Shown here one piece after another: positions 17,739-26,586 of a stretch of DNA of 64,000 bases (positions are counted from its first letter, which is position 1; each line of letters starts with the position of its first letter). The DNA lies in NCBI GenBank assembly GCA_930990515.1, contig CAKNPS010000002.1, positions 124,001 to 188,000 of the forward strand, read 5' to 3'. The notes beneath the pieces were generated by a model. That model was not told where the DNA came from and ran no database searches. It worked only from the letters and a program-made list of their open reading frames with translations. The DNA is from an uncultured Clostridia bacterium (GTDB taxonomy: Bacteria; Bacillota; Clostridia; Christensenellales; UBA1242). The translations under genes and the position numbers were made by a program.

Positions 17739-17774
17739 GTTAAGTTATTAAATTTTGAAAAAATAAACTTTTTA

Positions 17775-18650
17775 TTAAAGCAGAATTATCACAATTCCTA
17801 TTAAAATTATTGCAATGTAGAAAAGACGATTTTTTAGACCTTTTTCTTTGAAAATTAATGCACCAAAAATGACAGAAACAATTAAGCTTATTTGTTTTAA
17901 AATAGAGGCAATTGAGGCTTTACTGTGTGGGTCCATAAGTCCACGGAATAGGAATTGGTCAGCAACAATTAAAATTATTGCAAAGGTATATATATAGATG
18001 TTTTGCCAATCTCTTTTTGTTGCCATAAATTTTTTGTTTTTAAAGCAATATACCGCAAAAACAAATGTCAAAATAATGGAGCAAAAAAGCATAAACCACC
18101 ATTGCATTTGAGTGGAAGTTATTGTCTGCAATGTGAATTTATCAATTATTGCAGAAGTTTCACTAAATAGACAAGAGAGAATGAAGCATGTTAAAATTTT
18201 TCGCTCTTTCTTTCTATTTTCACCTTTTCTTTGCAGGAATAGATTGTTTTTATCATTATTTCTTAATAAATAAATTCCAATTCCAACAACAAAAACTCCG
18301 ATAAATTGTGTCCAAGTTGCACTTTCATTAAAAATCAGCATTCCAGCAAAGAAGCCAAAGACAACTTTGATTGCACTTATTGGCTGTAACACCGAAAGAT
18401 ATGCTTCTTTTATTGCCAAAAGTTCAAAAGTCCACGATGCAGAAATGATGGTTGATTTTAGTAAAATTAAAAGAACATATTGCCACGAAAGAGTGACTGC
18501 TTCAGCATACTTCCATGCAATTAGCAAAAAACCAATGATAGAAGATAAAGCAAGTGTGAAATGGACATTGCTTATCTGGACTGCTTTTTTACGATAGATA
18601 GTGAAAAAGCCTATTAAGAATGCATAGATGCAAATATATGGAATCCACAT
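17775..18650 (-). CDS. EamA/DMT-family transporter
   Basis: 10-TM pattern, LQPISAIKVVFGFFAGMLIFNESATWTQFIGVFVVGIGIYLL. Confidence 0.85.
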   Translation of the reverse strand: MWIPYICIYAFLIGFFTIYRKKAVQISNVHFTLALSSIIGFLLIAWKYAEAVTLSWQYVLLILLKSTIISASWTFELLAIKEAYLSVLQPISAIKVVFGFFAGMLIFNESATWTQFIGVFVVGIGIYLLRNNDKNNLFLQRKGENRKKERKILTCFILSCLFSETSAIIDKFTLQTITSTQMQWWFMLFCSIILTFVFAVYCFKNKKFMATKRDWQNIYIYTFAIILIVADQFLFRGLMDPHSKASIASILKQISLIVSVIFGALIFKEKGLKNRLFYIAIILIGIVIILL

Positions 18651-18732
18651 AGTATTATTTTAGTTATTAAAAGATAGGATAATGTTTTATATAAAAATAT
18701 CAAGATGTTTAGTTAATACATTTTTAGTTTTA

Positions 18733-19176
18733 TTATAAAATCTCGACAGTTCCATCTTCGGACACTTTGATTTTATCGCCAGTTTTAATTTCTGTTAAGA
18801 TGTCAGAGCCAAGTTTGTCAATGGCAATAATGTTGGAGTTTTCCCAATTTTTTGCTAAGATAACACCACTTGCTGCAAGGGAGTCAATTTCTTCACTAAA
18901 AAGAAGTGCTGCTGGGTTAATTCCCATTTGACAAATTGTTTGAATGACAAGTCCGCCAGTTGTTGAACCGATTGTCTGTGGCAAGATTAATGCAATTCCA
19001 GTAAGATTTTTTCCATAAACATCTTTATTGTTTTGGTCAGAACCAATAACTTTCTTTTTATTCATAAGTGCTGATTTTTGAAAGGTTGCCAATGTGTTTA
19101 ACCCTTGTCTTGAAACCACACATTCGCCTTCATAATTTCCTTTGCAGATAACTCTGCCTTTAAAAACTTTCTTCAT
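18733..19176 (-). CDS. Aconitase X swivel domain (small subunit, DUF126)
   Basis: GRVICKGNYEGECVVSRQGLN...LILPQTIGSTTGGLVI...NPAALLF. Confidence 0.88.
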   Translation of the reverse strand: MKKVFKGRVICKGNYEGECVVSRQGLNTLATFQKSALMNKKKVIGSDQNNKDVYGKNLTGIALILPQTIGSTTGGLVIQTICQMGINPAALLFSEEIDSLAASGVILAKNWENSNIIAIDKLGSDILTEIKTGDKIKVSEDGTVEIL

Positions 19177-19177
19177 A

Positions 19178-20449
19178 TTATTTCACCCCACAAATAATTT
19201 TGACAATGTCATCATCTTTATAATATCTTGCTTTTGAGTAAGTTCGAAGTTTGTTGCTGTTTGTTATGATTGGCTTACTGCCAGCGATTGGGTTGTTTGT
19301 ATACATAAGCGGACAAATTGACGAGATGTTTACACCGAACTTTTTGAGTTTAAGATAATTTTCTGTTTCTTTAAACTTTTCAACAACATCAGGAGCGGAA
19401 GTCATTACTGTGCGAATACAAACTTTTCTTTTTCCACTGAGTTTTAAATTTTCTTCAATTTTTTCTGTCCATTGATTTAGTTGATAAAATGTCAGATGTG
19501 GACAGCCGATGAAACAAAGAGAAGGTTTTGCACTCGCATTTTTCCACATAACTGGATAATTCTTGTAAACCCGTTCAAGTTCTTCGTCATCAATGACATA
19601 AACTTTGGCATCTGTATGTATGATTTTTTCTTTAAACTTTTTGGCTTCAGGTGTCAAGTTTTCAATATGGTAAAGTCCAACTGCACCATTTGAAGCAGTG
19701 GCTGCTCCAAAATCTTTAAGATAGGAGATAACTTCGTCAGTAAGTTCTGTTCCCAAGAATTTGTCCAAGCCCTTTACATAAGGAACATCTTCCATAACTT
19801 TCATTCCAATGGCACTTCCCAAAATTTGTGCTTCAGGAAGTTTTGATGTTTTAACTTCAATTATCCAGTTTGCCTTTCTTCCTTCATCAGTTAAAAGTCC
19901 AAAGTTTGGAACTTTTCCAATCAAGGCACCAAAAATGTCTAGCATACCACTGTTACGATTGCATCTTGCACCAAGCACAGAATTGGCATAAACCACGGCA
20001 CTACTTTCTGCCCAAGACAAAATATCTCCATATTTTGGAGTGTTTCCAACTTCGTCAAGATAGCAAGTGCAAGTGAAAGCATTTTTGTTTTTAAGTCCAA
20101 TTTTTGAAAGTTGTTCTTCGTAGTGCTTTTGTTTGGAATACATAATTTTGCTGAAAATGAGTTTGTCTAAAACTCCACATTTAACATTTTGATAGTCAAT
20201 AGGTCGTGGGTCAACAGTGAATGGATAAGGTGTTTTTAGACCTGCGGCAATAATTTCGTCCATTGTGCGATAAACTGGTTTTAAAAGTCCAATACCAAAT
20301 GATGTTACAAGGTGTCCAGAAGTTGTTACTGGCACAAGTTTATCAGCACCAAAAAGGTCGCCAAATTCAACAAGAGTTTGCAAAATTTTGGCTTTTGTGT
20401 CTCCTTCTTTTCCATTCAAGATATCTTGTTCTTCTTGCGTTAATTTCAT
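19178..20449 (-). CDS. Aconitase X catalytic domain (large subunit, DUF521)
   Basis: MKLTQEEQDILNGKEGDTKAKILQTLVEFGDLFGADKLVPVTTSGHL...ESSAVVYANSVLGARCNRNSG; Cys positions CTCYLDEVG, GCPHLT. Confidence 0.92.
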   Translation of the reverse strand: MKLTQEEQDILNGKEGDTKAKILQTLVEFGDLFGADKLVPVTTSGHLVTSFGIGLLKPVYRTMDEIIAAGLKTPYPFTVDPRPIDYQNVKCGVLDKLIFSKIMYSKQKHYEEQLSKIGLKNKNAFTCTCYLDEVGNTPKYGDILSWAESSAVVYANSVLGARCNRNSGMLDIFGALIGKVPNFGLLTDEGRKANWIIEVKTSKLPEAQILGSAIGMKVMEDVPYVKGLDKFLGTELTDEVISYLKDFGAATASNGAVGLYHIENLTPEAKKFKEKIIHTDAKVYVIDDEELERVYKNYPVMWKNASAKPSLCFIGCPHLTFYQLNQWTEKIEENLKLSGKRKVCIRTVMTSAPDVVEKFKETENYLKLKKFGVNISSICPLMYTNNPIAGSKPIITNSNKLRTYSKARYYKDDDIVKIICGVK

Positions 20450-20576
20450 AATTCCTCCTTAAATTAATACTATTTAATTATATCAATTTATAAAAGAATA
20501 TCAAACAAAATTAAGCATATTTTCAAAATTTAGTATTGACAACCGGCAGTGCGTGTGTTAAACTTAAATTAAGAAA

Positions 20577-21638
20577 ATGGTAGTAACAAGTTGTAAGAAT
20601 AAATTTATTATTTTAGATGAACTTAAAAGCCTATTATCTATGCGAAAATACGACATAGAAAGGCTTATTTCTCTTTTTAGCGAATATTGTTTATGTGATT
20701 TAAATCTTGACGAAAGTCAGATTGAGTTTTTAAAAAAAGGTAATTTTTATGGCTCATACTCTGCATCGGCGGGCATTGTCCGACTTAATATGAAAAAAAA
20801 TATGAGTTCATTATATGAATTATTAAACACCATAGCACACGAGCATAAACATAAAAAACAAGATGTAAACAAAGAAAAAAGATTTAAACTCCCGACGAAA
20901 GGTCTTTCATCAAATTTTCCGTTAAAAAATATGAATGGTTTGATATATACCTTAATGTTATATGATGAAGAAATTGACTTATCTTCACTTGAATTTACTT
21001 CCGATTCAGAGAAAGATGCAAGAGAATATGCAATAATTTTAATTGACAAGCTTATTAATGATTTAAGTTTTTTAGAGGCTTGCGATAATAATACAAATAA
21101 ATATTTTAGTAAATTTATTAAATATCTTGCAGTTAAAAATCAAGCAATGAAAGAAAAAGAAGAAAAATATTATAATATAAGATTAGGGAAAGGAAAAACG
21201 GCATATTTTAGAGTTAGTGATAGGCTTGGTTATTATATTAAAAATTTATTTTCTTCTATAAAAAATAAACCAGATTATAAGGAAGGTTCGGCAATTTATG
21301 AATACTATCAAAATTTTGGAAGTGTGGCAAGAATTATAGATGCTTATTTAAGTCTTTACTCTAACGAAAAAATAACAAACTACATATTTTCAGAGGCTGA
21401 GAAAATTGCAGATTATGCCACAATTATGGTTTGCCTAAATCACGAAAACACCAACATTTCCAATGTGCAAATTTTAAGAGAACTTATTTTTTTAAATAAC
21501 GGCAAAGAAGTGGAATATAATGTTGTTCAAAATCAACTATATTCTTATAAAGATAAAGTGGTTGAAAATTTATATAATGCATACAATAATCTTGTTTCAC
21601 CACAAATTAAACAACAATATCAAAGAGAATTTTTGTAA
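20577..21638 (+). CDS. Putative zincin-type metallopeptidase, unknown family
   Basis: HEHKH (HExxH) in LLNTIAHEHKHKKQ plus downstream SEKDAREYA. Confidence 0.6.
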   Translation: MVVTSCKNKFIILDELKSLLSMRKYDIERLISLFSEYCLCDLNLDESQIEFLKKGNFYGSYSASAGIVRLNMKKNMSSLYELLNTIAHEHKHKKQDVNKEKRFKLPTKGLSSNFPLKNMNGLIYTLMLYDEEIDLSSLEFTSDSEKDAREYAIILIDKLINDLSFLEACDNNTNKYFSKFIKYLAVKNQAMKEKEEKYYNIRLGKGKTAYFRVSDRLGYYIKNLFSSIKNKPDYKEGSAIYEYYQNFGSVARIIDAYLSLYSNEKITNYIFSEAEKIADYATIMVCLNHENTNISNVQILRELIFLNNGKEVEYNVVQNQLYSYKDKVVENLYNAYNNLVSPQIKQQYQREFL

Positions 21639-21770
21639 AGAAATTTGTCGAAAGTTCTCTTTTTTTTTGTTACCTAAAATTTAAAAACAATGAAACTAAT
21701 GAAAATCACTTGTAAAATAGTGCAATTTTAGTCTATAATAAAATTAATTAATAAATTTAGGAGGAAGTCG

Positions 21771-24700
21771 ATGGCAACTTATTTTTTGTGGGGAAGCATT
21801 GCTTTAATCGTTATTGTTTTACTCATAGGCTTTTTTACTGGCTTTGGTCGTGGAGTTAAGCGTTCTTCTACCCATGTTCTTTTTGTGGTGGCAAGCATTA
21901 TAATTGCCTTTTTCATCACAAAACCAATTACCGATTCTATAATGAATATCAACATTCAAGTTGACGGTGCAACAATGACTATTGAAGATTATATTTTAAA
22001 ATTAATTTCTGACAATTTGATTGACTTATCAAATTTTGATTCCGCTTCTTCCTTTATCCAAGAACTTCCAACCGCTGTTGCAAATCCAATCATCTTCTTG
22101 GTGATTATGCTTTTAGTTTATCTTGTCATGGACATAATTTATTTGATTGTTGCTCGAGTTAGTTTTGGCAGACGCAGTAAAGACTTTGAAACACACAAAC
22201 CTCATAGAGTTTCTGGTGGAGTGATTGGAATGATTGAAGCATTTTTCTTTATGATTGTTTTGTTTGCACCAATCACATCTCTTACAAATACTTTTTCTGA
22301 AATTGTCGCTACAACAGTTACTGCTTCACAAGAAGATAATACACAAGGACAAAGTAGCGAAACAGAAACTTCTAAGTATCTTTTAACAATTGGAGAAACT
22401 TTAGGGCAAAGTTTACCTAGCGAAGTTACTGAAGCAATTGATGCTTTTAATAACTCTGCGATAGGGAAAATTTGTTCTCTTGGTGGTTTTGATGATGCAA
22501 TGTTTGACGGACTTTCCAATTTTGATGTTAATGGCGAAGACATTTGCGTAAGACAGGAACTTATTTCTCTTACAGACACTTATGATTATTTTGTTAGATA
22601 CTACAATGAAGCATTTATTGATGGGAACTATGATGTTGGACAAGCAAAGACTTATTTTAATAGTTTGAAAGATGCCTTAACTTCAGTCATTGAAAACAAT
22701 CTTTTTAAAGCAGTAATTGCCGATACAATAGGAGATATAGTTGTAAATTTTGACACGATTGAAATTAACGGACAACCAATAAAAGACCAATTTCCACAAA
22801 TTGCTCAAGATTTAATCGGGGCGTTGCAAGATGAGTTCTCTACAGAAAATTTTGATACTTATTCATATTTATCAAATGACCTTTTAAAAATCTTGGATAT
22901 TGCTGAAGATTTCATTAGTAATGGAAGCATCACAAAAATTACAAAAATAGACACAGAAAACATTTCCAGCATTTTGAATTATGTTGTTGGCGATAATGTT
23001 ATTCTTTCTACAAGTTTACAATCTTTTGTTGGACTTAATGTTGTTTCAGACACATTACCAATCTTACTTGATTTTGCCAACGAACAAATTGCACCAATGT
23101 TTGAAAACGACAAAGGACTTGTGGTCGCACTCAATAGTGATATATCAATCACAGAACTTCAATCGGTTATTTCCACACTTTTAGAAGGACAAAATTCGAT
23201 TGTTTCTCAAGTTAAATCTATCAATGACAAATATGATGTTATTTCCTTGCTTAATAGTGATGATATTTTGAATGACATTTTAAATATGCCAGGAATTGCT
23301 GAAGACGGAGCAAGTGAAGTTTTGGTAAGTTTAGGTGGACTTATTGATGATGTAAACGAACTTCCACTTTTCACTTACGAAACTACTGGTGGTGTGGTTA
23401 AAGCATTTGATAACATACTAATTATCAACGGAATTGATGTTTTAGGCGATACAGTAACAGAAAACGGCGAACAAGTTACACTTGACACCTATGAAGAAGT
23501 ATTCACTTATTTAGGCGAGCCAATCGATTTAATAATAAGTAGCGGACTTACCGACTTACTTAACAGCGAAGTTGACTTTAATGCAATTCTTGACATTATG
23601 ACTGAGAACATCAGCGGAACGGCAGAAGAAGGCGATGAAAATTATAACTTCCTTGTTGACATCTTGATGCCATTCTATGAACTTGACGAAATGTCAGTTA
23701 ATGGTCAAACAATCAAAGAACTTGTTTTTGACACTGTTGTTAATATGTTAAGAGAAAACTTAAGTGATTATATTGACCTTCCAGAAACAACTGCAGATAA
23801 AGCGACTTGGGAAGAAGCGCTTGTTTCTGTTGCAGAACTTATTGACAGTCTAAACAAAGGCGAAATGGAAGTTGAAGGACAAGAAACAACACAAACCTAT
23901 CTTGAATATTTGTTCTCTGGAAATGCAGACTATCTTGAACTCATAAGAACAATGAACACTGATGGCACAGTAAGTGAACTTTTGAATATCATTTTTGGAA
24001 ACGAAATGTATGAACCATTAAACAGCCAAGTTTTCTCAATGCTTGACACTGAAATTGCAAATTTCACAACTGTTCCAATTTCAACAAGTTATGAAGATGT
24101 ATATGTTGATGAAGATGTAAGAACGATGTTTGTTAACACAATTTCTTCTCTTATTTCCGCTCTTGACGAAGCAAGTCTTGGAAGTGAAGATTTACAAACA
24201 CAATTAAATGCAGTAGGAGAAATTCTTGACGCACTCAAAACTTCGGCAAAAAACGGAGTGTTTAGAGAAATCTTTAGCAGCATCATTTGGTATATGACTG
24301 GAGACATTGTAGACACAGAAAACGCATCTTCTTATCCAAGTGAAAAACCATTTGAATATACTGACAAAGTGAAAGAATATTTTGGTGTTTCTGATGTAAG
24401 CGAATACTACACAATTAACTATGCAAATGAAATGAACAACCTTGTAAGTGTTCTTGAATTTAGTAATGACCTTATGACAAATTTAGGAACTGTTGATTTA
24501 AGTTCTCCAGAAGGAATTTCTGATTTCATAAGCGGACTTGAAACCACAGTGGAAAATTTGGGCGATAATGCAGAAACTGTGATTGAAACAGCACAAAAGA
24601 TTGCAAGTTCTGTTCTTAATGAAGATGACCTAAGTGCAATTAAAAATAATAGCGAACAAATTGTTACAGCCATTGAAGAATATACATCAGTTGTCTTAAC

Positions 24701-24773
24701 AGACAGCATTAAAGATGCTTTATTAGACTTGTTTGGAATTGGCGGGACATCGGAGGCAGAAGTTGGAATTTAA
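21771..24773 (+). CDS. CvpA-like membrane protein with very large ectodomain (1000 aa)
   Basis: Four N-terminal TM segments with CvpA-like GFFTGFGRG and GGVIGMIEAFFFMIVLFAPI; RBS TAGGAGG. Confidence 0.65.
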   Translation: MATYFLWGSIALIVIVLLIGFFTGFGRGVKRSSTHVLFVVASIIIAFFITKPITDSIMNINIQVDGATMTIEDYILKLISDNLIDLSNFDSASSFIQELPTAVANPIIFLVIMLLVYLVMDIIYLIVARVSFGRRSKDFETHKPHRVSGGVIGMIEAFFFMIVLFAPITSLTNTFSEIVATTVTASQEDNTQGQSSETETSKYLLTIGETLGQSLPSEVTEAIDAFNNSAIGKICSLGGFDDAMFDGLSNFDVNGEDICVRQELISLTDTYDYFVRYYNEAFIDGNYDVGQAKTYFNSLKDALTSVIENNLFKAVIADTIGDIVVNFDTIEINGQPIKDQFPQIAQDLIGALQDEFSTENFDTYSYLSNDLLKILDIAEDFISNGSITKITKIDTENISSILNYVVGDNVILSTSLQSFVGLNVVSDTLPILLDFANEQIAPMFENDKGLVVALNSDISITELQSVISTLLEGQNSIVSQVKSINDKYDVISLLNSDDILNDILNMPGIAEDGASEVLVSLGGLIDDVNELPLFTYETTGGVVKAFDNILIINGIDVLGDTVTENGEQVTLDTYEEVFTYLGEPIDLIISSGLTDLLNSEVDFNAILDIMTENISGTAEEGDENYNFLVDILMPFYELDEMSVNGQTIKELVFDTVVNMLRENLSDYIDLPETTADKATWEEALVSVAELIDSLNKGEMEVEGQETTQTYLEYLFSGNADYLELIRTMNTDGTVSELLNIIFGNEMYEPLNSQVFSMLDTEIANFTTVPISTSYEDVYVDEDVRTMFVNTISSLISALDEASLGSEDLQTQLNAVGEILDALKTSAKNGVFREIFSSIIWYMTGDIVDTENASSYPSEKPFEYTDKVKEYFGVSDVSEYYTINYANEMNNLVSVLEFSNDLMTNLGTVDLSSPEGISDFISGLETTVENLGDNAETVIETAQKIASSVLNEDDLSAIKNNSEQIVTAIEEYTSVVLTDSIKDALLDLFGIGGTSEAEVGI

Positions 24774-25698
24774 ACATACACCGATAATGCTCAAAGAAGT
24801 GATTGAAGGGCTTGATATAAAAAAAGACGGCATTTATGTCGATTGCACAATTGGTGGAGCAGGACACTCACTTGAAATTGTCAAAAGATTAAAAAACGGC
24901 AAACTCTATGGCTTTGACAGAGATAGCGAAGCCATAGAAACCAGCCGAGAAAGACTAAAAGACTATGCTGACAAAGTTGTTTTGACAAAAATGAACTATA
25001 AAGATGCACCAAGTTTTCTAAAAGAGAATGGAATTGAAAAAATTGACGGAGTTTTGATTGACTTAGGGATAAGTTCATATCAAATTGACGAAGGAAAGCG
25101 GGGGTTTAGTTTTTTACATAATGGCAGACTTGATATGCGAATGGGACAAGACGAAGACACTTTGACTGCCTTTGACATTGTCAATTTTTATAGCGAAGAA
25201 AAACTGATAGATATTTTTTATAAGTATGGTGAAGAAGAATTTGCCAAAGTGATTGCCAAAAACATTGTCAAAAAACGCCAAGAAAAACAAATTGAAAACA
25301 CTTTTGAACTTCGTGATATAATTGAAGAAAGTTTGCCTAAAAAAGTTATATATAGTCGTGGCGGAGCAAGTAAAAAAGTTTTTCAGGCGATTAGAATTGA
25401 AGTTAATGGCGAACTTGTTGGACTAGATAAATGTTTGGAAGACTTTATTGATATGTTAAATGTCGGTGGAAGAATGGCGGTTTTGACATTTCATAGTTTG
25501 GAAGACAGAATTGTCAAAAATGTTTTTAAGTTGGAATCGACAGATTGCATTTGTCCACCAAAAACTCCAATTTGCATTTGTCACCATAAAGCGAAAGTTA
25601 AACTTGTGAACAGAAAACCAGTAATGGCAAGTGAGCAAGAACAAAAAGAAAATTCTCGTTCAACATCTGCAAAACTTAGAATTGTTGAACGAATTTAA
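24763..25698 (+). CDS. rsmH: 16S rRNA (cytosine(1402)-N(4))-methyltransferase RsmH
   Basis: FKHTPIMLKEVIEGLDIKKDGIYVDCTIGGAGHS; TTG 24763 behind GGAGG is the likely start, inside the end of the upstream CDS. Confidence 0.95.
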   Translation: MEFKHTPIMLKEVIEGLDIKKDGIYVDCTIGGAGHSLEIVKRLKNGKLYGFDRDSEAIETSRERLKDYADKVVLTKMNYKDAPSFLKENGIEKIDGVLIDLGISSYQIDEGKRGFSFLHNGRLDMRMGQDEDTLTAFDIVNFYSEEKLIDIFYKYGEEEFAKVIAKNIVKKRQEKQIENTFELRDIIEESLPKKVIYSRGGASKKVFQAIRIEVNGELVGLDKCLEDFIDMLNVGGRMAVLTFHSLEDRIVKNVFKLESTDCICPPKTPICICHHKAKVKLVNRKPVMASEQEQKENSRSTSAKLRIVERI

Positions 25699-25764
25699 AG
25701 TTAAATATCTAATATTTCATTGTTTTAATATAGACATAAAAAAGAAAGGAGGGGAATAAAATAT

Positions 25765-26586
25765 ATGGACAGGTTAGAACCAGTGGTTGAAGTTGAAAAA
25801 AAGACGACTGAAATAGCAAAAGAAGAAGTTTCTAAAGAAGAAAAGAAGCAGGAAATTCCTGCTGAAAAGAAAATTGTCTTGAAAAAAGAAACTATTGAAA
25901 AGCAATCTTTTTCTGTCAATATTCTTTCCACTCCTGAAAAAGAAATGGTTAAGGAAGAAACAAATCAGGAAGAAATGGCTGAAAATGAAATAGAACAAGA
26001 AGAGCAATTTGTCAATTCCTATGTTTCCAATTTTGAAAACTTAACAATTTCTGATGTCAAAAAAGAGATTGAAGAAAAGAAACAGCAAGAAGAAAAAGAA
26101 TTAGAAGAAAAGCAAATTGAAACTGAAAAAGAAAATATTTCTCAAGAAGAAATTGTTGAAAATAAAATAGAACAAGAAGAACAACTTGACGAACCTATTG
26201 AAAATCCTGTCAAAAAACTTGTTATTGAAAGACCAAACTACGACTTCATTCCAGAAAGCAAAACAAAAAAGAAGGAAAAGAAAAAAGAAAAGCCTAAATT
26301 CAAAGTGGTTGCAATGGCTTGCGCACTTGCGGTGGCTTCCATTGGTTGCGTGGCAGGAACAATTGTGGTTGACAACTTGCAATCTTCCTACATCGAACTT
26401 CAAGATGAATACAATTTAAATTTGTTTAATTATCTAAGAAACATAAACAACTTAAATGCCACAAACAGCAGTATGGACTTTTTGGAAACATATCCAGAAG
26501 ATTTAAATGCCCCTTCTTCAGTTGGCGAAACAACAAATTGGTTTGACAGTTTGGCAAATTTCATAGCAGGAATATTTGGAGGTTAA
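25765..26586 (+). CDS. Single-TM protein in the FtsL position, with long Glu/Lys-rich cytoplasmic N-terminus
   Basis: Between rsmH and SpoVD/FtsI; KFKVVAMACALAVASIGCVAGTIVV TM then short ectodomain. Confidence 0.55.
   Translation: MDRLEPVVEVEKKTTEIAKEEVSKEEKKQEIPAEKKIVLKKETIEKQSFSVNILSTPEKEMVKEETNQEEMAENEIEQEEQFVNSYVSNFENLTISDVKKEIEEKKQQEEKELEEKQIETEKENISQEEIVENKIEQEEQLDEPIENPVKKLVIERPNYDFIPESKTKKKEKKKEKPKFKVVAMACALAVASIGCVAGTIVVDNLQSSYIELQDEYNLNLFNYLRNINNLNATNSSMDFLETYPEDLNAPSSVGETTNWFDSLANFIAGIFGG

Noticed and set aside
13967-18650. Toxin-antitoxin or phage-defence island
   Set aside because: Only the PIN pair supports this; neighbours are DUF2207, repeats, a gene remnant and a transporter, with no other defence genes.
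26101-26403. Minus-strand 100-aa Phe-rich ORF
   Set aside because: Antisense of a Glu/Lys-rich coding stretch (GAA/AAA read as TTC/TTT).
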